DNA of 64,000 nt from an uncultured Clostridia bacterium (GCA_947624445.1 CANQKF010000002.1:62001-126000), one strand, 5' to 3'; positions 45,136-54,319 are shown, counted from the stretch's first letter. Notes: a model not told the origin generated them from the letters alone. A program made the numbers and translations.

Positions 45136-45984
45136 ATGACAACCGGTCAAAAGATCCTCGAATGCAGAAAGCGTGCGCGGCTCACGCAGGAGGAACTTGC
45201 CGAAAAGCTCGGCGTCACGCGGCAGGCGGTCTCGCGCTGGGAGCAGGACGTCACATTTCCCGAGACGGAGAGCGTGCTCAAAATGTGCAAACTCTTCCAC
45301 GTCTCCGCCGACGCGCTGCTCTTCGGCGCGGAAGGGGGACCCGCAGACGAGGCGCGATCGGGCGACGCGTCCCCGTCCGAAGAACCGCATGCGGAGACCG
45401 CCGCAGAACCGACCGCAGCACCCGCCGCGGCGGAAGACGGATGGGGCAAGACGTGGGGCGTCATCGACCATGGCCGCAGTTTCCGCTTCGAATATATCTC
45501 CAAGCGGCGCGTCTTTGGGATGCCCCTCGTGCACATCAATCTCGGCGCTTGCCGCGCGCACGGCTTCTTCTCGATCGGGATCTTCTCGGCGGGGATCTTC
45601 TCGCTCGGGATCTTCTCGATGGGCGTCGTTTCGGCGGGCGTCTTTGCGCTCGGGCTCCTGGCATTTGGAAGTTTCGCGCTGGGCGGGCTCGCCTTTGCGG
45701 GCGTCGCCCTCGGGCTGTTCGCGTTTGGCGGCGTGGCGGTGGGGCTTGCCGCGTTCGGCGGGCTTGCCGTGGGGCAGATCGCCATCGGCGGCGCGGCGGT
45801 CGGGCAGTTCGCCGTGGGGGATTGGGCGCACGGCTGGCTCGCGGTGGGCGTCTCCCGCGCGAGCGGCACGCACACGTTTCTTCTGACGGACGGGCTCGAG
45901 GCGCTCTCCGCGTTTTTGGATGAAAACGTCGCCCCGTGGCTCGGTTCGGTCGTGCGGACCGCCGCAACGATCTTGCGCGGATAA
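45136..45984 (+). CDS. XRE-family regulator fused to a hydrophobic pentapeptide-repeat domain
   Basis: This 282-residue protein has an N-terminal helix-turn-helix (KILECRKRARLTQEELAEKL, then VTRQAVSRWEQD), followed by a Pro/Ala-rich linker (about residues 75-105). The C-terminal half has about 16 consecutive five-residue repeats with consensus G-x-F/V/L-A/S-F/L/V, for example GIFSAGIFSLGIFSMG, between about 155 and 235. The period and the small residue at a fixed position recall a pentapeptide-repeat beta-helix, but with hydrophobic residues where D/N is usual. AAGGAGAAA precedes the ATG. A membrane-embedded or membrane-adhering helix is possible. The regulated target is unknown. Confidence 0.8.
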   Translation: MTTGQKILECRKRARLTQEELAEKLGVTRQAVSRWEQDVTFPETESVLKMCKLFHVSADALLFGAEGGPADEARSGDASPSEEPHAETAAEPTAAPAAAEDGWGKTWGVIDHGRSFRFEYISKRRVFGMPLVHINLGACRAHGFFSIGIFSAGIFSLGIFSMGVVSAGVFALGLLAFGSFALGGLAFAGVALGLFAFGGVAVGLAAFGGLAVGQIAIGGAAVGQFAVGDWAHGWLAVGVSRASGTHTFLLTDGLEALSAFLDENVAPWLGSVVRTAATILRG

Positions 45985-45994
45985 ATTCGGCAAA

Positions 45995-46029
45995 AAAATC
46001 TCCGTTCCGAACTGCGGAACGGAGATTTT
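45995..46029. terminator. Bidirectional terminator between XRE-repeat gene and nitroreductase
   Basis: A perfect 15-bp stem (AAAATCTCCGTTCCG with its complement) around AACTG, with T runs on both sides. Confidence 0.9.
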
Positions 46030-46036
46030 GCATGTC

Positions 46037-46576
46037 TTATAGGATCGTGAGGACGTCCCCGAGGGGTTTGCGCTTCTTCTCGCGCACGGGGTAGCCCTCC
46101 GCGGGATCGCCGAGGGCGACGATCTCGGGGATGACGACGTTTTTCCCGAGCCCCAAAATTTCGCGGAGCTTTTCCTCATCCCGCCAGCCGAGGATGCAGC
46201 TGCCCACGCCCGCCGCCTCCGCCGCGAGCACGAGGTGGGCGGTGAGGATGCCGAGGTCGTTGCGCACGAACTCGTTCTCCTTGAACACTTCGCCGACCTT
46301 CATGAGCCCGCCGCTCCTTCCCGACGCCACGACGACGAGCGCCGTCGCCTTGGAGGCGAACTTGTTCATGCCGAGCCGCTGCACGTTTTTGAGGACGTCC
46401 GCCTTCTTTTCGCCGATCACTGCGATGAGCTGCCACGGCTGGGCGTTCATCGCGGAGGGCGCAAGGAGGGCGATGCGGCAGATGTTTTCGATGGTCTCCC
46501 GCGCCACGGGCGTATCCGAAAATTCTCTGCAACTCTGGCGCTTCAAGTAAAATTCTTCCAATGTTTTCAGGTCCAT
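46037..46576 (-). CDS. Nitroreductase-family FMN protein
   Basis: This 179-residue flavoprotein starts with the typical SCREFSDTPVARETIENI (FMN phosphate-binding Arg), then APSAMNAQPWQLIAV, and GVGSCILGW near residue 125, and ends in EIVALGDPAEGYPVREKKRK. Members use NAD(P)H to reduce nitro compounds, quinones or unknown metabolites. It is the last gene of a three-gene minus-strand operon. Confidence 0.93.
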   Translation of the reverse strand: MDLKTLEEFYLKRQSCREFSDTPVARETIENICRIALLAPSAMNAQPWQLIAVIGEKKADVLKNVQRLGMNKFASKATALVVVASGRSGGLMKVGEVFKENEFVRNDLGILTAHLVLAAEAAGVGSCILGWRDEEKLREILGLGKNVVIPEIVALGDPAEGYPVREKKRKPLGDVLTIL

Positions 46577-46595
46577 AATTTTTCTCCGATTTTGA

Positions 46596-47477
46596 TTATT
46601 TCGATGACATGGTGCCGCTTTTTTGCTTTTTAGGGAGGGGCAGGAAGATGCGCGTATCGCGCTTATAATTCGCGAAGCCTTCTTTCCGTGCCTGCCTGCC
46701 GTCGGCGATCGGAACGCTCACAAAGCAGAAGAGCATGGTATTCGCGAGCGCGCCCGCGAGCAGATACCAGCGCGTCGGCATGAGGCAGACGGCCGCAAGT
46801 CCCACGCCCCACCACATCAGGATCTCCCCGAGGTAGTTGGGGTGGCGGGCATACTTCCACAGCCCCGTGCGGATGAAGGGCGTCGTGCGGTGTTTGCGGT
46901 AGCGGTGCATCTGCACGTCCGCCGTGCCCTGCAAGAGGACGGCGAGCACCGAGAGGGCGAAGAACACCGCGCTTCCCGCGTTGAAGGCGGGCGCCTCGAC
47001 GAAGGTGAACACGGCGGGCAAAATGCAGCCGTACACCACGAGGGTGGGCACGAGGTGGATCCCCACGAAATTCACGAAGAAGTAGCCCTTGCCCGTCTTT
47101 TCGCGGAGCATGGTATACCGCCAATCCTGGTGGGTGAGCCCGTGGAAGGTATACGCCCAGTTCGCGGTGAGCCGCACGCCCCAGAGCAGTACGGCGAGCA
47201 GGGGCAGGATCATCGCCGCGGTGAGCCGCCTTCCGATGGCAAAGGCGATCAGAATGACGACGGGCTGGACGCTCCAATAGGGATCGTAGACGGAGGCGTT
47301 GCGGAAGATGAGGCTGAAGAGGAAGGTCACGACGGTGGAAACGACGTCCGCGATGAGGAGGGAGAGCCAGAAGGGAAGGGGAAGCGCGAGGTAGCAAAGG
47401 ATCCCCGCCGCGCCCGCCAGGAGGTAGACGGCGCAAAGGATGGCGTAGCTCCACGCCCTGCTCTGTAAGAGTTTCAT
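46596..47477 (-). CDS. DUF1295 / steroid 5-alpha-reductase-like membrane protein
   Basis: This 293-residue membrane protein has eight or so helices. It carries SVYDPYWSVQP, FHGLTHQDWRYTMLR and, at the C-terminus, GLWKYARHPNYLGEILMWWG, the signature of DUF1295 proteins and isoprenylcysteine-type methyltransferases. In the family it is a predicted oxidoreductase or methyltransferase of lipids. The gene is 13 bp behind the lipase and 19 bp before the nitroreductase. Confidence 0.85.
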   Translation of the reverse strand: MKLLQSRAWSYAILCAVYLLAGAAGILCYLALPLPFWLSLLIADVVSTVVTFLFSLIFRNASVYDPYWSVQPVVILIAFAIGRRLTAAMILPLLAVLLWGVRLTANWAYTFHGLTHQDWRYTMLREKTGKGYFFVNFVGIHLVPTLVVYGCILPAVFTFVEAPAFNAGSAVFFALSVLAVLLQGTADVQMHRYRKHRTTPFIRTGLWKYARHPNYLGEILMWWGVGLAAVCLMPTRWYLLAGALANTMLFCFVSVPIADGRQARKEGFANYKRDTRIFLPLPKKQKSGTMSSK

Positions 47478-47490
47478 AGGTGCTCCTTTT

Positions 47491-48270
47491 TCAAAATCCT
47501 AGCGCCGCGAGTTCCTCCGCGAGGCCGCAGTAAAAAGCGCACACGCGCGCACGGTTTTTCTTTTTCAGACTAAACCCCGCGACTTCGGTGTGCGAAAGGG
47601 AGCATTCGAAGGCGTCGCCGCGGTAGTTGCCGAACGCAGCGGACTGCACCGAGACGAGCCCGTCGGAGGGGGCTTGTTCGAGCCGCCGCGTGATGAGATA
47701 GGGGATGCCCATGATGAAGTCGTCGCGCCCGCGCTTCAGCGTCGTCGAATAGCTCCGGCAGTAGACGTTTGCGGGGACGGTGAGCCCGTCGATCGCCGCG
47801 TTGGGGGAGGCCTGCAACTCTCTGCAAACGGCGAGCGAATCGGGGTGCTTGTCGCGGAAGAGGCGATACCAGAAGTCCACCCAGAAGGCGATGAATTTCG
47901 TCAGGGGCCGCGGAAGATGAAAGATCCACGTCGCGATCTTTGCGCCGCGGTGGGGGGTCGAGAGGGTCGTGAGCGAGGCGACCTTCTCCGCCATGCCGAG
48001 GCGGCCGAGCATGTATTTTGCGTCCAGCCCGCCCTTGGAATGGGCGATGAGGTTGACTTTCTCCGCGCCCGTAGTTTCGAGGACGCGCAAAATATGCGCT
48101 TTGAGCAGGAGCGCGTTGGTTTCGATCGTGCCGAAGCCGTCGGTATCGGCGGTGGAGACGGAGTTGCCCGCCGCTTCGAGCGCCCGCCCGATCCTCCCGA
48201 ATGCGCGGATGAAGGCGATATCTTTCAACACGATCCCGTGGACGAGGACAATGGGATATTCGGTTGCCAT
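47491..48270 (-). CDS. Triacylglycerol-lipase-like alpha/beta hydrolase
   Basis: This 259-residue protein has PIVLVHGIVLKD near the start (oxyanion), the nucleophile elbow LIAHSKGGLDAKY near residue 75 (catalytic Ser), and HRG with later Asp/His candidates (DGLVSVQSA and SLSHTEVAG). No signal peptide is apparent with ATG 48270; an extension upstream is possible but lacks a hydrophobic run. Substrate is unknown. It heads the minus-strand operon with DUF1295 and nitroreductase genes. Confidence 0.85.
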   Translation of the reverse strand: MATEYPIVLVHGIVLKDIAFIRAFGRIGRALEAAGNSVSTADTDGFGTIETNALLLKAHILRVLETTGAEKVNLIAHSKGGLDAKYMLGRLGMAEKVASLTTLSTPHRGAKIATWIFHLPRPLTKFIAFWVDFWYRLFRDKHPDSLAVCRELQASPNAAIDGLTVPANVYCRSYSTTLKRGRDDFIMGIPYLITRRLEQAPSDGLVSVQSAAFGNYRGDAFECSLSHTEVAGFSLKKKNRARVCAFYCGLAEELAALGF

Positions 48271-48288
48271 AAAAAATTTTATGCTCTC

Positions 48289-48317
48289 ATTATACGACGC
48301 AGCGATCCGTTTGTCAA
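48289..48317 (-). promoter_or_regulatory. Promoter of the lipase operon
   Basis: On the minus strand, TTGACA (48312-48317) and TATAAT (48289-48294), perfect hexamers with a 17-bp spacer. The -35 box overlaps the stop codon of the XRE gene. Confidence 0.88.
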
Positions 48318-48604
48318 CAGATCGTCTCGAGAAAGGCGGAGAGCGCCGCACGCTGCGCGGGCGTCAGCCGCTTGATCTTGGTGAACAGATTGTGGTCGTA
48401 GGTGTTTTCCGCGGCGCTCAACCCGAACAGCTCCTCGAGGCTCACGTGAAAGACCTCGCTCATGCGCACCACCGTCTCGAGATCGGGCTCGTTGACGCCG
48501 TTTTCCCAATTACTCACGTTCCGCTGTGCGCTCGCGAGCTTTTCCGCCAGCTCCTTCTGGGTCATTTGGAATTCTTCCCGCAGTTCTCGGATTTTGAGTT
48601 GCAT
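48314..48604 (-). CDS. Small XRE-family regulator
   Basis: This 96-residue protein has one helix-turn-helix: MQLKIRELREEFQMTQKELAEKL, then SAQRNVSNWENG and the C-terminal helix-rich tail KRLTPAQRAALSAFLETI. GCAGGAGGCG precedes the ATG. It sits directly upstream of the lipase operon and may regulate it. Confidence 0.9.
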   Translation of the reverse strand: MQLKIRELREEFQMTQKELAEKLASAQRNVSNWENGVNEPDLETVVRMSEVFHVSLEELFGLSAAENTYDHNLFTKIKRLTPAQRAALSAFLETIC

Positions 48605-48825
48605 GCGCGCCTCCTGCTTCCACCAATTTATTTTCTATATTTTACCAAAATTTTTTCTGAAATTCTCTTTGTTGCATTTTTTATTCTATAAAACAGAAAT
48701 ATAACTACTAAACAGACGAAAGGACCGCCGCGCGGAACGCGATGGGGAGGGCGGCACGGGCGGCCGATTTTGCAAGCGGAGGCCCGCAGGCCCCGAACGG
48801 CGCCTCTGTGCGCATTTCCGACCGA

Positions 48826-48857
48826 AAAGAGCGGCTCCCGTGCGGGAGCCGCTCTTT
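48826..48857. terminator. Terminator of the transketolase operon
   Basis: A perfect 15-bp stem (AAAGAGCGGCTCCCG with its complement) around TG, with TCTTTT on the minus strand. The gap 48605-48877 holds nothing else I recognise. Confidence 0.88.
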
Positions 48858-48877
48858 CGGAACAATTTGCTTGAAAT

Positions 48878-50866
48878 TTACTTCGCGAGACTCTTTTTTG
48901 CCTTCTCGACGACGTTTTCGACGGTGAATCCGAACTTCTCGAAGAGTTTGGGCGCGGGGCCGCTCGCGCCGAAGCCCGTCATCGCGATGATCTCGCCCTT
49001 GTCGCCCGCGTACTTATACCAGCTGTACGGGCTGCCCGCCTCGACGCACACGCGCGCCTTGACGGAGTGGGGGAGCACGGCGGTCTTGTAGCGCTCGGGC
49101 TGCTTCTCGAACTCCTCGAAGCAAGGCATGGAGACGACGCGCGCCTTCACGCCCTCCTCGGCGAGCTTGGCCTTCGCCTTCACGCAGAGCTCGACTTCGG
49201 AGCCCGAGGCGATGAGGAGCACATCGGGCATGCCTTTGCAGTCCTCGAGCACATAGCCGCCCTTGAGCGCTTCGAGCCCGCTGTTCTCGTATTGCGGGAG
49301 ATTCTGCCGCGTGAGCACGAGCGCGGTGGGCGCCGTCCCCGTGAGGGCGGAGATCCACGCCGCGGCGGTCTCCTTGCCGTCTGCGGGGCGGTAGACCTTC
49401 ATATTCGGGATGGAGCGCAGCGCGATGAGCTGTTCGACGGGCTCGTGGGTGGGGCCGTCCTCGCCGACGCCGATCGAGTCGTGCGTGAGGATATAGACGA
49501 CGGGGATGTTCATGAGCGCGGAGAGGCGCATCGCATGCTTGCAGTAGTCGGAGAAGATGAAGAAGGTGGAGCAGTAGGCGTGGATGCCGCCGTGTAGCTG
49601 CATGCCGTTGGTGATGGCCGCCATCGCGTGCTCGCGGATGCCGAAGTGCATGTTCCTGCCCGCATAGTTTTCGGGACCGAAATCGCCGTAGGTGATCGTA
49701 TCGGTGTTCTTCATGTCCGAGAGGTTGGAGGGCGCGAGGTCGGCCGAGCCGCCCATGAGGGAGGGTGTGACGGCCGCGATCTTCTGGAGCACCTGCGCCG
49801 AGGTCTGGCGGGTCGCCATGGGCTTTTCGAACTTGAAGAGGTCCTCCATGGCGGCATAATCGGGCAGTTCGCCCTTCATGGCGCGCCGATACTCTGCGGC
49901 GAGCTCGGGATAGGCCTTTTCGTATTCCTTGAACATCGCCTTCCACGCGCGCTCGCGCTTGGCGCCCCGTCTGCCCGCCGTGGCGGTGTGCTTCAAGACT
50001 TCCTCGGGCACGACGAAGGGATCCCACGTCCAGCCGAGCTTCTCCTTGGTCTTTTGCAGGTTCTCCGCGCCGAGGGGGGAGCCGTGGCACTTGTGGCTGC
50101 CCTCGAGGGGAGTTCCGTAGCCGATCTTGGTCTTGCAGATGATGATGGAGGGCTTCTTGGTCTCCTTCTGCGCCTTGCGGATGGCGTTCGCGATCATGAG
50201 CACGTTATCGGGATGGGCGACGAGATCGACCTTCAGCACCTGCCAATTCTGCGCCGCAAACCGCGCGGCGACGTCCTCCTTGAAGGTGATGTCCGTGTTG
50301 CCCTCGATCGTGATGTCGTTGTCGTCGTAGAACACGATGAGTTTGCCGAGCTCATGGGTGCCCGCAAACGAGCATGCCTCGTAGGAGATGCCCTCTTCGA
50401 GGCAGCCGTCGCCGACGAGCGCATAGGTGAAGTGGTCGACGACGGGGAACCCCTCGCGGTTGAATTTTGCGGCGAGGTGCGCCTCGGCGACCGCCATGCC
50501 GACGGCGTTCGCAATGCCCTGTCCGAGGGGACCTGTGGTCGTTTCAATGCCCACGGTGTGGCCGTATTCGGGGTGACCGGGCGTCTTGCTCCCGAGCTGG
50601 CGGAAGTTTTGAAGGTCCTCGATCTTGAGCCCGAATCCATAGAGATAGAGCAGGGAATAGTTGAGCATGGAGCCATGCCCCGCGGAGAGCACGAAGCGGT
50701 CCCTATCGTCCCACTTGGGGTCCTTGTTGTTGAATTTCAGGAAGTTTTGCCACAGGGTATAGGCGATGGGCGCAGATCCGAGGGGAAGCCCGGGATGCCC
50801 CGAATTTGCCTTTTGGATGGCCTCCGCAGAGAGGATCCGGATGGCGTTGATGGTCGTCTGTTTCAT
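48878..50866 (-). CDS. tkt: Transketolase
   Basis: This 662-residue thiamine-diphosphate enzyme shifts two-carbon units in the non-oxidative pentose phosphate route. It shows AIQKANSGHPGLPLGSAPIAY near residue 15, the ThDP motif GDGCLEEGISYEA near 154, KTKIGYGTPLEGSHKCHGSPL, and the pyrimidine part with DSIGVGEDGPTHEPVEQL. GGAGG lies 6 bp before ATG 50866. The phosphomutase gene is immediately upstream (1 bp apart). Confidence 0.95.
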   Translation of the reverse strand: MKQTTINAIRILSAEAIQKANSGHPGLPLGSAPIAYTLWQNFLKFNNKDPKWDDRDRFVLSAGHGSMLNYSLLYLYGFGLKIEDLQNFRQLGSKTPGHPEYGHTVGIETTTGPLGQGIANAVGMAVAEAHLAAKFNREGFPVVDHFTYALVGDGCLEEGISYEACSFAGTHELGKLIVFYDDNDITIEGNTDITFKEDVAARFAAQNWQVLKVDLVAHPDNVLMIANAIRKAQKETKKPSIIICKTKIGYGTPLEGSHKCHGSPLGAENLQKTKEKLGWTWDPFVVPEEVLKHTATAGRRGAKRERAWKAMFKEYEKAYPELAAEYRRAMKGELPDYAAMEDLFKFEKPMATRQTSAQVLQKIAAVTPSLMGGSADLAPSNLSDMKNTDTITYGDFGPENYAGRNMHFGIREHAMAAITNGMQLHGGIHAYCSTFFIFSDYCKHAMRLSALMNIPVVYILTHDSIGVGEDGPTHEPVEQLIALRSIPNMKVYRPADGKETAAAWISALTGTAPTALVLTRQNLPQYENSGLEALKGGYVLEDCKGMPDVLLIASGSEVELCVKAKAKLAEEGVKARVVSMPCFEEFEKQPERYKTAVLPHSVKARVCVEAGSPYSWYKYAGDKGEIIAMTGFGASGPAPKLFEKFGFTVENVVEKAKKSLAK

Positions 50867-50867
50867 T

Positions 50868-52370
50868 TCATTCCTCCAATACTTTTTCAAGTTTTGCCAT
50901 ATTTAAGAAGGGATAGCCCTTCAAAAATCCGTAGAGTTCGCCGAGCATACATTTCACGCCGCCCGTGGTATTGCTCTCGGCGTTGATGGGCAGAATGGGT
51001 TCGTGCAGGCTCATCCTGAGGAGCGCCCAGCCGTCGCCGTGCTGCCGATCGAAGTTGATGCGGATGCCCTCGTGGTTTTCGGGCGCGGGCGAGAGATAGG
51101 GGACCTTCGCGACGTATTCCGCAAGTTCGGCGAGCAGTTTTGCGCCCGCCGCTTTGAAATCGCACCCGGGCACGAACGTGGGGCGCACTTCGGCCGCCTC
51201 GAGGGGCTCGGGCAGGGACGCGATGAGCGATTCGAGCGTCTTGCCCTCCTCCGCCGCCTGCGCGAGCGCGATGAGCAGCCGCGTGACGAGATAGGCGCCG
51301 TCGTCGAGGAAATAGTTCTCGCGGAGCGCGGCATGTCCGCTCGTCTCGATGGCAAGCGGGGAGCACACGCCCTCGGCGCACAGCCGTTTGCTCTCGTTGA
51401 TGACGTTCTTATATCCGCGCTTGAAGCGGCGGTGTACGCCGCCGTGCGCCTCGATGAAGGCGGTGAGCCCGTCGCTCGTCACGGAATCGGTGACGATCGT
51501 CGCCCCGGGCTGCTCTTTGAGCAGAATGGCGGAGATGAGCGCGATGAGGCGGTTGCGGTTGATCTCTTCGCCCGAAGCGGAGACGGCGCCCGCGCGGTCG
51601 ACGTCGGTATCGAAGATGATGCCGAAATCGGCATGGTTGCGCACGACCGCCTCGGTGACCGACCGCATCGCGTCCTCGTTCTCGGGGTTGGGGATGTGGT
51701 TGGGGAACCGCCCGTCGGGCTCCAAAAACTGCGAACCCGTCGTATCCGCGCCGAGCGGCTTCAACACGAGATCGACATAGAACCCGCCCGCGCCGTTGCC
51801 CGCGTCCACGAGGATGCGCTTGCCGGAAAGGGGCGTTTGCTTGCCCGTCGCCCGCCGCACCTTGTCCACGAGATCGGCGGCATATTTCTCGATGTAGCTC
51901 TTTTTGGATACCGTGCCCTTGCCCTCGGGGAATCCGCCGCGCGCCGCGATGCGCAGCACTTCGGCAACGTCGTCCCCCTCGAGCCCGCCCTCGGCGGTGA
52001 AGAATTTGAGCCCGTTCTTCTGATAGGGCAGATGGCTCGCCGTGATCATGATGGAGGCGTCCGCGCCGAAGTCGTCTTTGAGGAGCATGAACATCGAGGG
52101 CGTCGAAGAGAGCCCCGTCAAAATGACGGGCGAACCGCATCCCGCGATGGCGTCCGCGAGCCAGCCTTCGATGTCCGCCGCGGAGACGCGCGAATCGTGC
52201 CCGATGGCGATGCGGGCATGCGGAAGCTGCTTTTCGGTCGCCAGCCAAAGGCAGAACGCCTTGCCGATGTCCCGCACGGCAGCTTCGGTGAGCGTGACTT
52301 CTTCCCCGGCGCCCGCCGTCGCGGTGCCGCGCACGTCCGTCCCGTTTTTGAGCGCAAGATAATCCGCCAT
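50868..52370 (-). CDS. Phosphomannomutase/phosphoglucomutase family protein
   Basis: This 500-residue phosphohexomutase has the N-terminal region LKNGTDVRGTAT, the catalytic Ser loop TASHLPYQKNG near residue 110, the metal loop DTDVDRAG near 254 (DGDxDR in most members) and the sugar loop ETSGHAALRENYFLDDGAY. The usual TASHNP loop reads TASHLP, seen also in some relatives. Interconversion of hexose 1- and 6-phosphates is likely; the preferred sugar is not readable. Its stop is one base away from the transketolase ATG. Confidence 0.88.
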   Translation of the reverse strand: MADYLALKNGTDVRGTATAGAGEEVTLTEAAVRDIGKAFCLWLATEKQLPHARIAIGHDSRVSAADIEGWLADAIAGCGSPVILTGLSSTPSMFMLLKDDFGADASIMITASHLPYQKNGLKFFTAEGGLEGDDVAEVLRIAARGGFPEGKGTVSKKSYIEKYAADLVDKVRRATGKQTPLSGKRILVDAGNGAGGFYVDLVLKPLGADTTGSQFLEPDGRFPNHIPNPENEDAMRSVTEAVVRNHADFGIIFDTDVDRAGAVSASGEEINRNRLIALISAILLKEQPGATIVTDSVTSDGLTAFIEAHGGVHRRFKRGYKNVINESKRLCAEGVCSPLAIETSGHAALRENYFLDDGAYLVTRLLIALAQAAEEGKTLESLIASLPEPLEAAEVRPTFVPGCDFKAAGAKLLAELAEYVAKVPYLSPAPENHEGIRINFDRQHGDGWALLRMSLHEPILPINAESNTTGGVKCMLGELYGFLKGYPFLNMAKLEKVLEE

Positions 52371-52408
52371 AGTTTCCCCCCTATGAACAAAAGCAATTTT
52401 ACCATACC

Positions 52409-52436
52409 ATTATACTACTTTCGGCGGCATTTTCAA
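52409..52436 (-). promoter_or_regulatory. Promoter of the mutase-transketolase operon
   Basis: On the minus strand, TTGAAA (52431-52436) and TATAAT (52409-52414) with a 16-bp spacer. Confidence 0.7.
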
Positions 52437-52486
52437 GGGCTTTTTGAAAAAAATGAGGAAAAGTTCGGAAAATTCGGTTTTTCACC

Positions 52487-52515
52487 TTGCAACCTGCCGC
52501 AGATTGTGATATAAT
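52487..52515 (+). promoter_or_regulatory. degV promoter
   Basis: TTGCAA (52487-52492) and TATAAT (52510-52515) with a 17-bp spacer. Confidence 0.8.
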
Positions 52516-52548
52516 CGAACGGAGAAAAAACCTTGCGAGGACAGAGTC

Positions 52549-53445
52549 ATGGAATATAAATTCACGCTTTCGAGCGATTCGACCTGCGATCTTTATCATG
52601 ATTTCGTCGTAGAGAACGATATCAGATTCGCGCCGCTCACCTTTATTCTCGAAAAGGACGGCGAGATCGAAGAGTATTTCGATAATTTCACCGAATACGG
52701 ACAGTACGTCGCCTTCTACCAGAAGCTGCGCGCGGGCTGGATGCCCAAGACGAGCAAGCTCAACTACGAGGCGCACTATCTGCACTTCAAGAAGATGGCG
52801 GAGGAGGGCGCGAAGGACGTCGTGCACTTCACGATCTCTTCGGGGCTCGCCAACACGTGGGAGAACGCCGAACAGGCGGCGGCCGACGTGAAGAAGGATT
52901 TCCCCGAGTTCCGCGTGTTCGTCGTCGACCCGCTCACCGCGACGGTGGGGCAGGGTGCGCTCGTGCGCCTCGCCTTAAAGTGCCGCAACGAGGGCAAGAC
53001 GGCGGAGGAGGCGGCGGCGCTGTGCAAGTCGGTCCGTCTGCACATCCAGCACTTCATCGTCGCGGACGACCTGCAATTCTTGAAGCGCGGCGGGCGCATC
53101 TCGGCGGCTTCGGCAGCCATCGGCGGGGTGCTCAAAGTCAAGCCCATCATCAGCTTCGATAAAGAGGGCAAGCTCGGCGTCATCGATAAGGTCATGGGGG
53201 CGCGGAAGGCGGTCTCCTTCATCAAGCAGAAGCTCGAAAAGGAGGCCCCCGATCCCGATTACAACTATGTGTTCATCGTGCACACCGATAACGAGCCCGT
53301 CGCGAACGAACTCGCCGAGTATGTGCGCAGCCGCTTCGGGATCGAACCCTACACCCAGATCATGGGGCCCGTCATCGGCTCCCACGTCGGGCCGGGCGCC
53401 TTCGCCCTCGGCTACATCTCGAAGAGCGAACGCAACGAATTCTGA
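52549..53445 (+). CDS. DegV-family fatty-acid-binding protein
   Basis: This 298-residue protein has the DegV fold: SSDSTCDLYHDFVVENDIRFAPLTFI, TSKLNYEAHYLHF, VHFTISSGLANTWENA, and LQFLKRGGRISAASAAIGGVLKVKPIISF at the ligand site. DegV proteins bind fatty acids and act as FakB subunits that deliver them to FakA kinase. No fakA is seen in the window. Confidence 0.95.
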   Translation: MEYKFTLSSDSTCDLYHDFVVENDIRFAPLTFILEKDGEIEEYFDNFTEYGQYVAFYQKLRAGWMPKTSKLNYEAHYLHFKKMAEEGAKDVVHFTISSGLANTWENAEQAAADVKKDFPEFRVFVVDPLTATVGQGALVRLALKCRNEGKTAEEAAALCKSVRLHIQHFIVADDLQFLKRGGRISAASAAIGGVLKVKPIISFDKEGKLGVIDKVMGARKAVSFIKQKLEKEAPDPDYNYVFIVHTDNEPVANELAEYVRSRFGIEPYTQIMGPVIGSHVGPGAFALGYISKSERNEF

Positions 53446-53450
53446 AACGA

Positions 53451-53472
53451 GCCGCCCCGCGGGGCGGCTTTT
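53451..53472 (+). terminator. Terminator after degV
   Basis: GCCGCCCC pairs with GGGGCGGC around GC, followed by TTTT. Confidence 0.85.
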
Positions 53473-53485
53473 GCATGGAGGCAGC

Positions 53486-54271
53486 ATGGAATACACCCTC
53501 ATCACGGGCGCGTGCGGCGGGATCGGCACCGCCTTTTCGGAGATCCTCGCCGCCCGCAAAACGGCGCTCTACCTCACGGGCAGGAGCGCGGAGCGGCTCC
53601 AAGCGCTCGCGGATCGCCTGCGCGAAACCTATGCCGTGGCGGTGCGCACGTTTGTCTGCGATCTGCGAAACGAGGGGGGACGTATGTCGTTATTTCGCGA
53701 CGCGGAGGCGCACGGGATCGCGTTTTCCCGCCTCGTCTACGTCGCGGGCGTGGATACGCAGATGGCGTTTGCGAAGTACACCGAGGAGAAGATCGTCTGG
53801 CAGTGCCGCGCCAATTTCGAGGGCGCCGTCTCGCTCATGCGCGGCGTGCTCGCGCGGGCGGAGAACGCCGAGATCCTCGCCGTCGGCAGCATGTCCGCTA
53901 CCGTCCCCATGCCCTATTTTGCGCTGTACAGCGCGACGAAGAAGGCGCTCGAACACTTCTGTGCGGCGCTCCGCGCCGAATACAAGGGCAGGGCGAAGAT
54001 CACCTGCGTGCTCCCCGGCTCGGTCCCGACGCGGGAGGACATCAAGGAGAACATCCGCGCGCACGGGTTTTTCGGAAGGATCTCGGCGGTCCCGCCCGAG
54101 CGCGTCGCCCGCGCCGCCCTCAAAGCCGTCGCGCACAACCGCAGGAAGAAGATCGTGGGGGGATGGAACCGCGTCCTTTGCTTCTTTTCCGCGCTCGCGC
54201 CCATGCCGCTCAAACAGAGCGTCGTCCGCCGCATGTGGAAGCGCACCGAAAAAGATTACTACCGCGAATAA
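53486..54271 (+). CDS. Short-chain dehydrogenase/reductase
   Basis: This 261-residue Rossmann oxidoreductase shows the nucleotide motif TGACGGIG near residue 6, a VYVAG motif, the catalytic Ser in SMSATVPMP and YSATKKALE (Tyr-x3-Lys). The substrate is unknown. A TGGAGG site precedes ATG 53486, just after the degV terminator. A copy of the GGGGGG-ACG repeat lies inside the gene at 53674. Confidence 0.9.
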   Translation: MEYTLITGACGGIGTAFSEILAARKTALYLTGRSAERLQALADRLRETYAVAVRTFVCDLRNEGGRMSLFRDAEAHGIAFSRLVYVAGVDTQMAFAKYTEEKIVWQCRANFEGAVSLMRGVLARAENAEILAVGSMSATVPMPYFALYSATKKALEHFCAALRAEYKGRAKITCVLPGSVPTREDIKENIRAHGFFGRISAVPPERVARAALKAVAHNRRKKIVGGWNRVLCFFSALAPMPLKQSVVRRMWKRTEKDYYRE

Positions 54272-54276
54272 AAAAA

Positions 54277-54305
54277 CCGCCCCTTTCCGCACGGGAAGGG
54301 GACGG
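54277..54305. terminator. Bidirectional terminator between the SDR and membrane-protein genes
   Basis: CCCCTTTCC and GGGAAGGGG form a stem with one mismatched pair around GCAC, with A/T tracts on the left side serving the minus-strand gene. Confidence 0.65.
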
Positions 54306-54319
54306 GCGCAAACGCTGCG

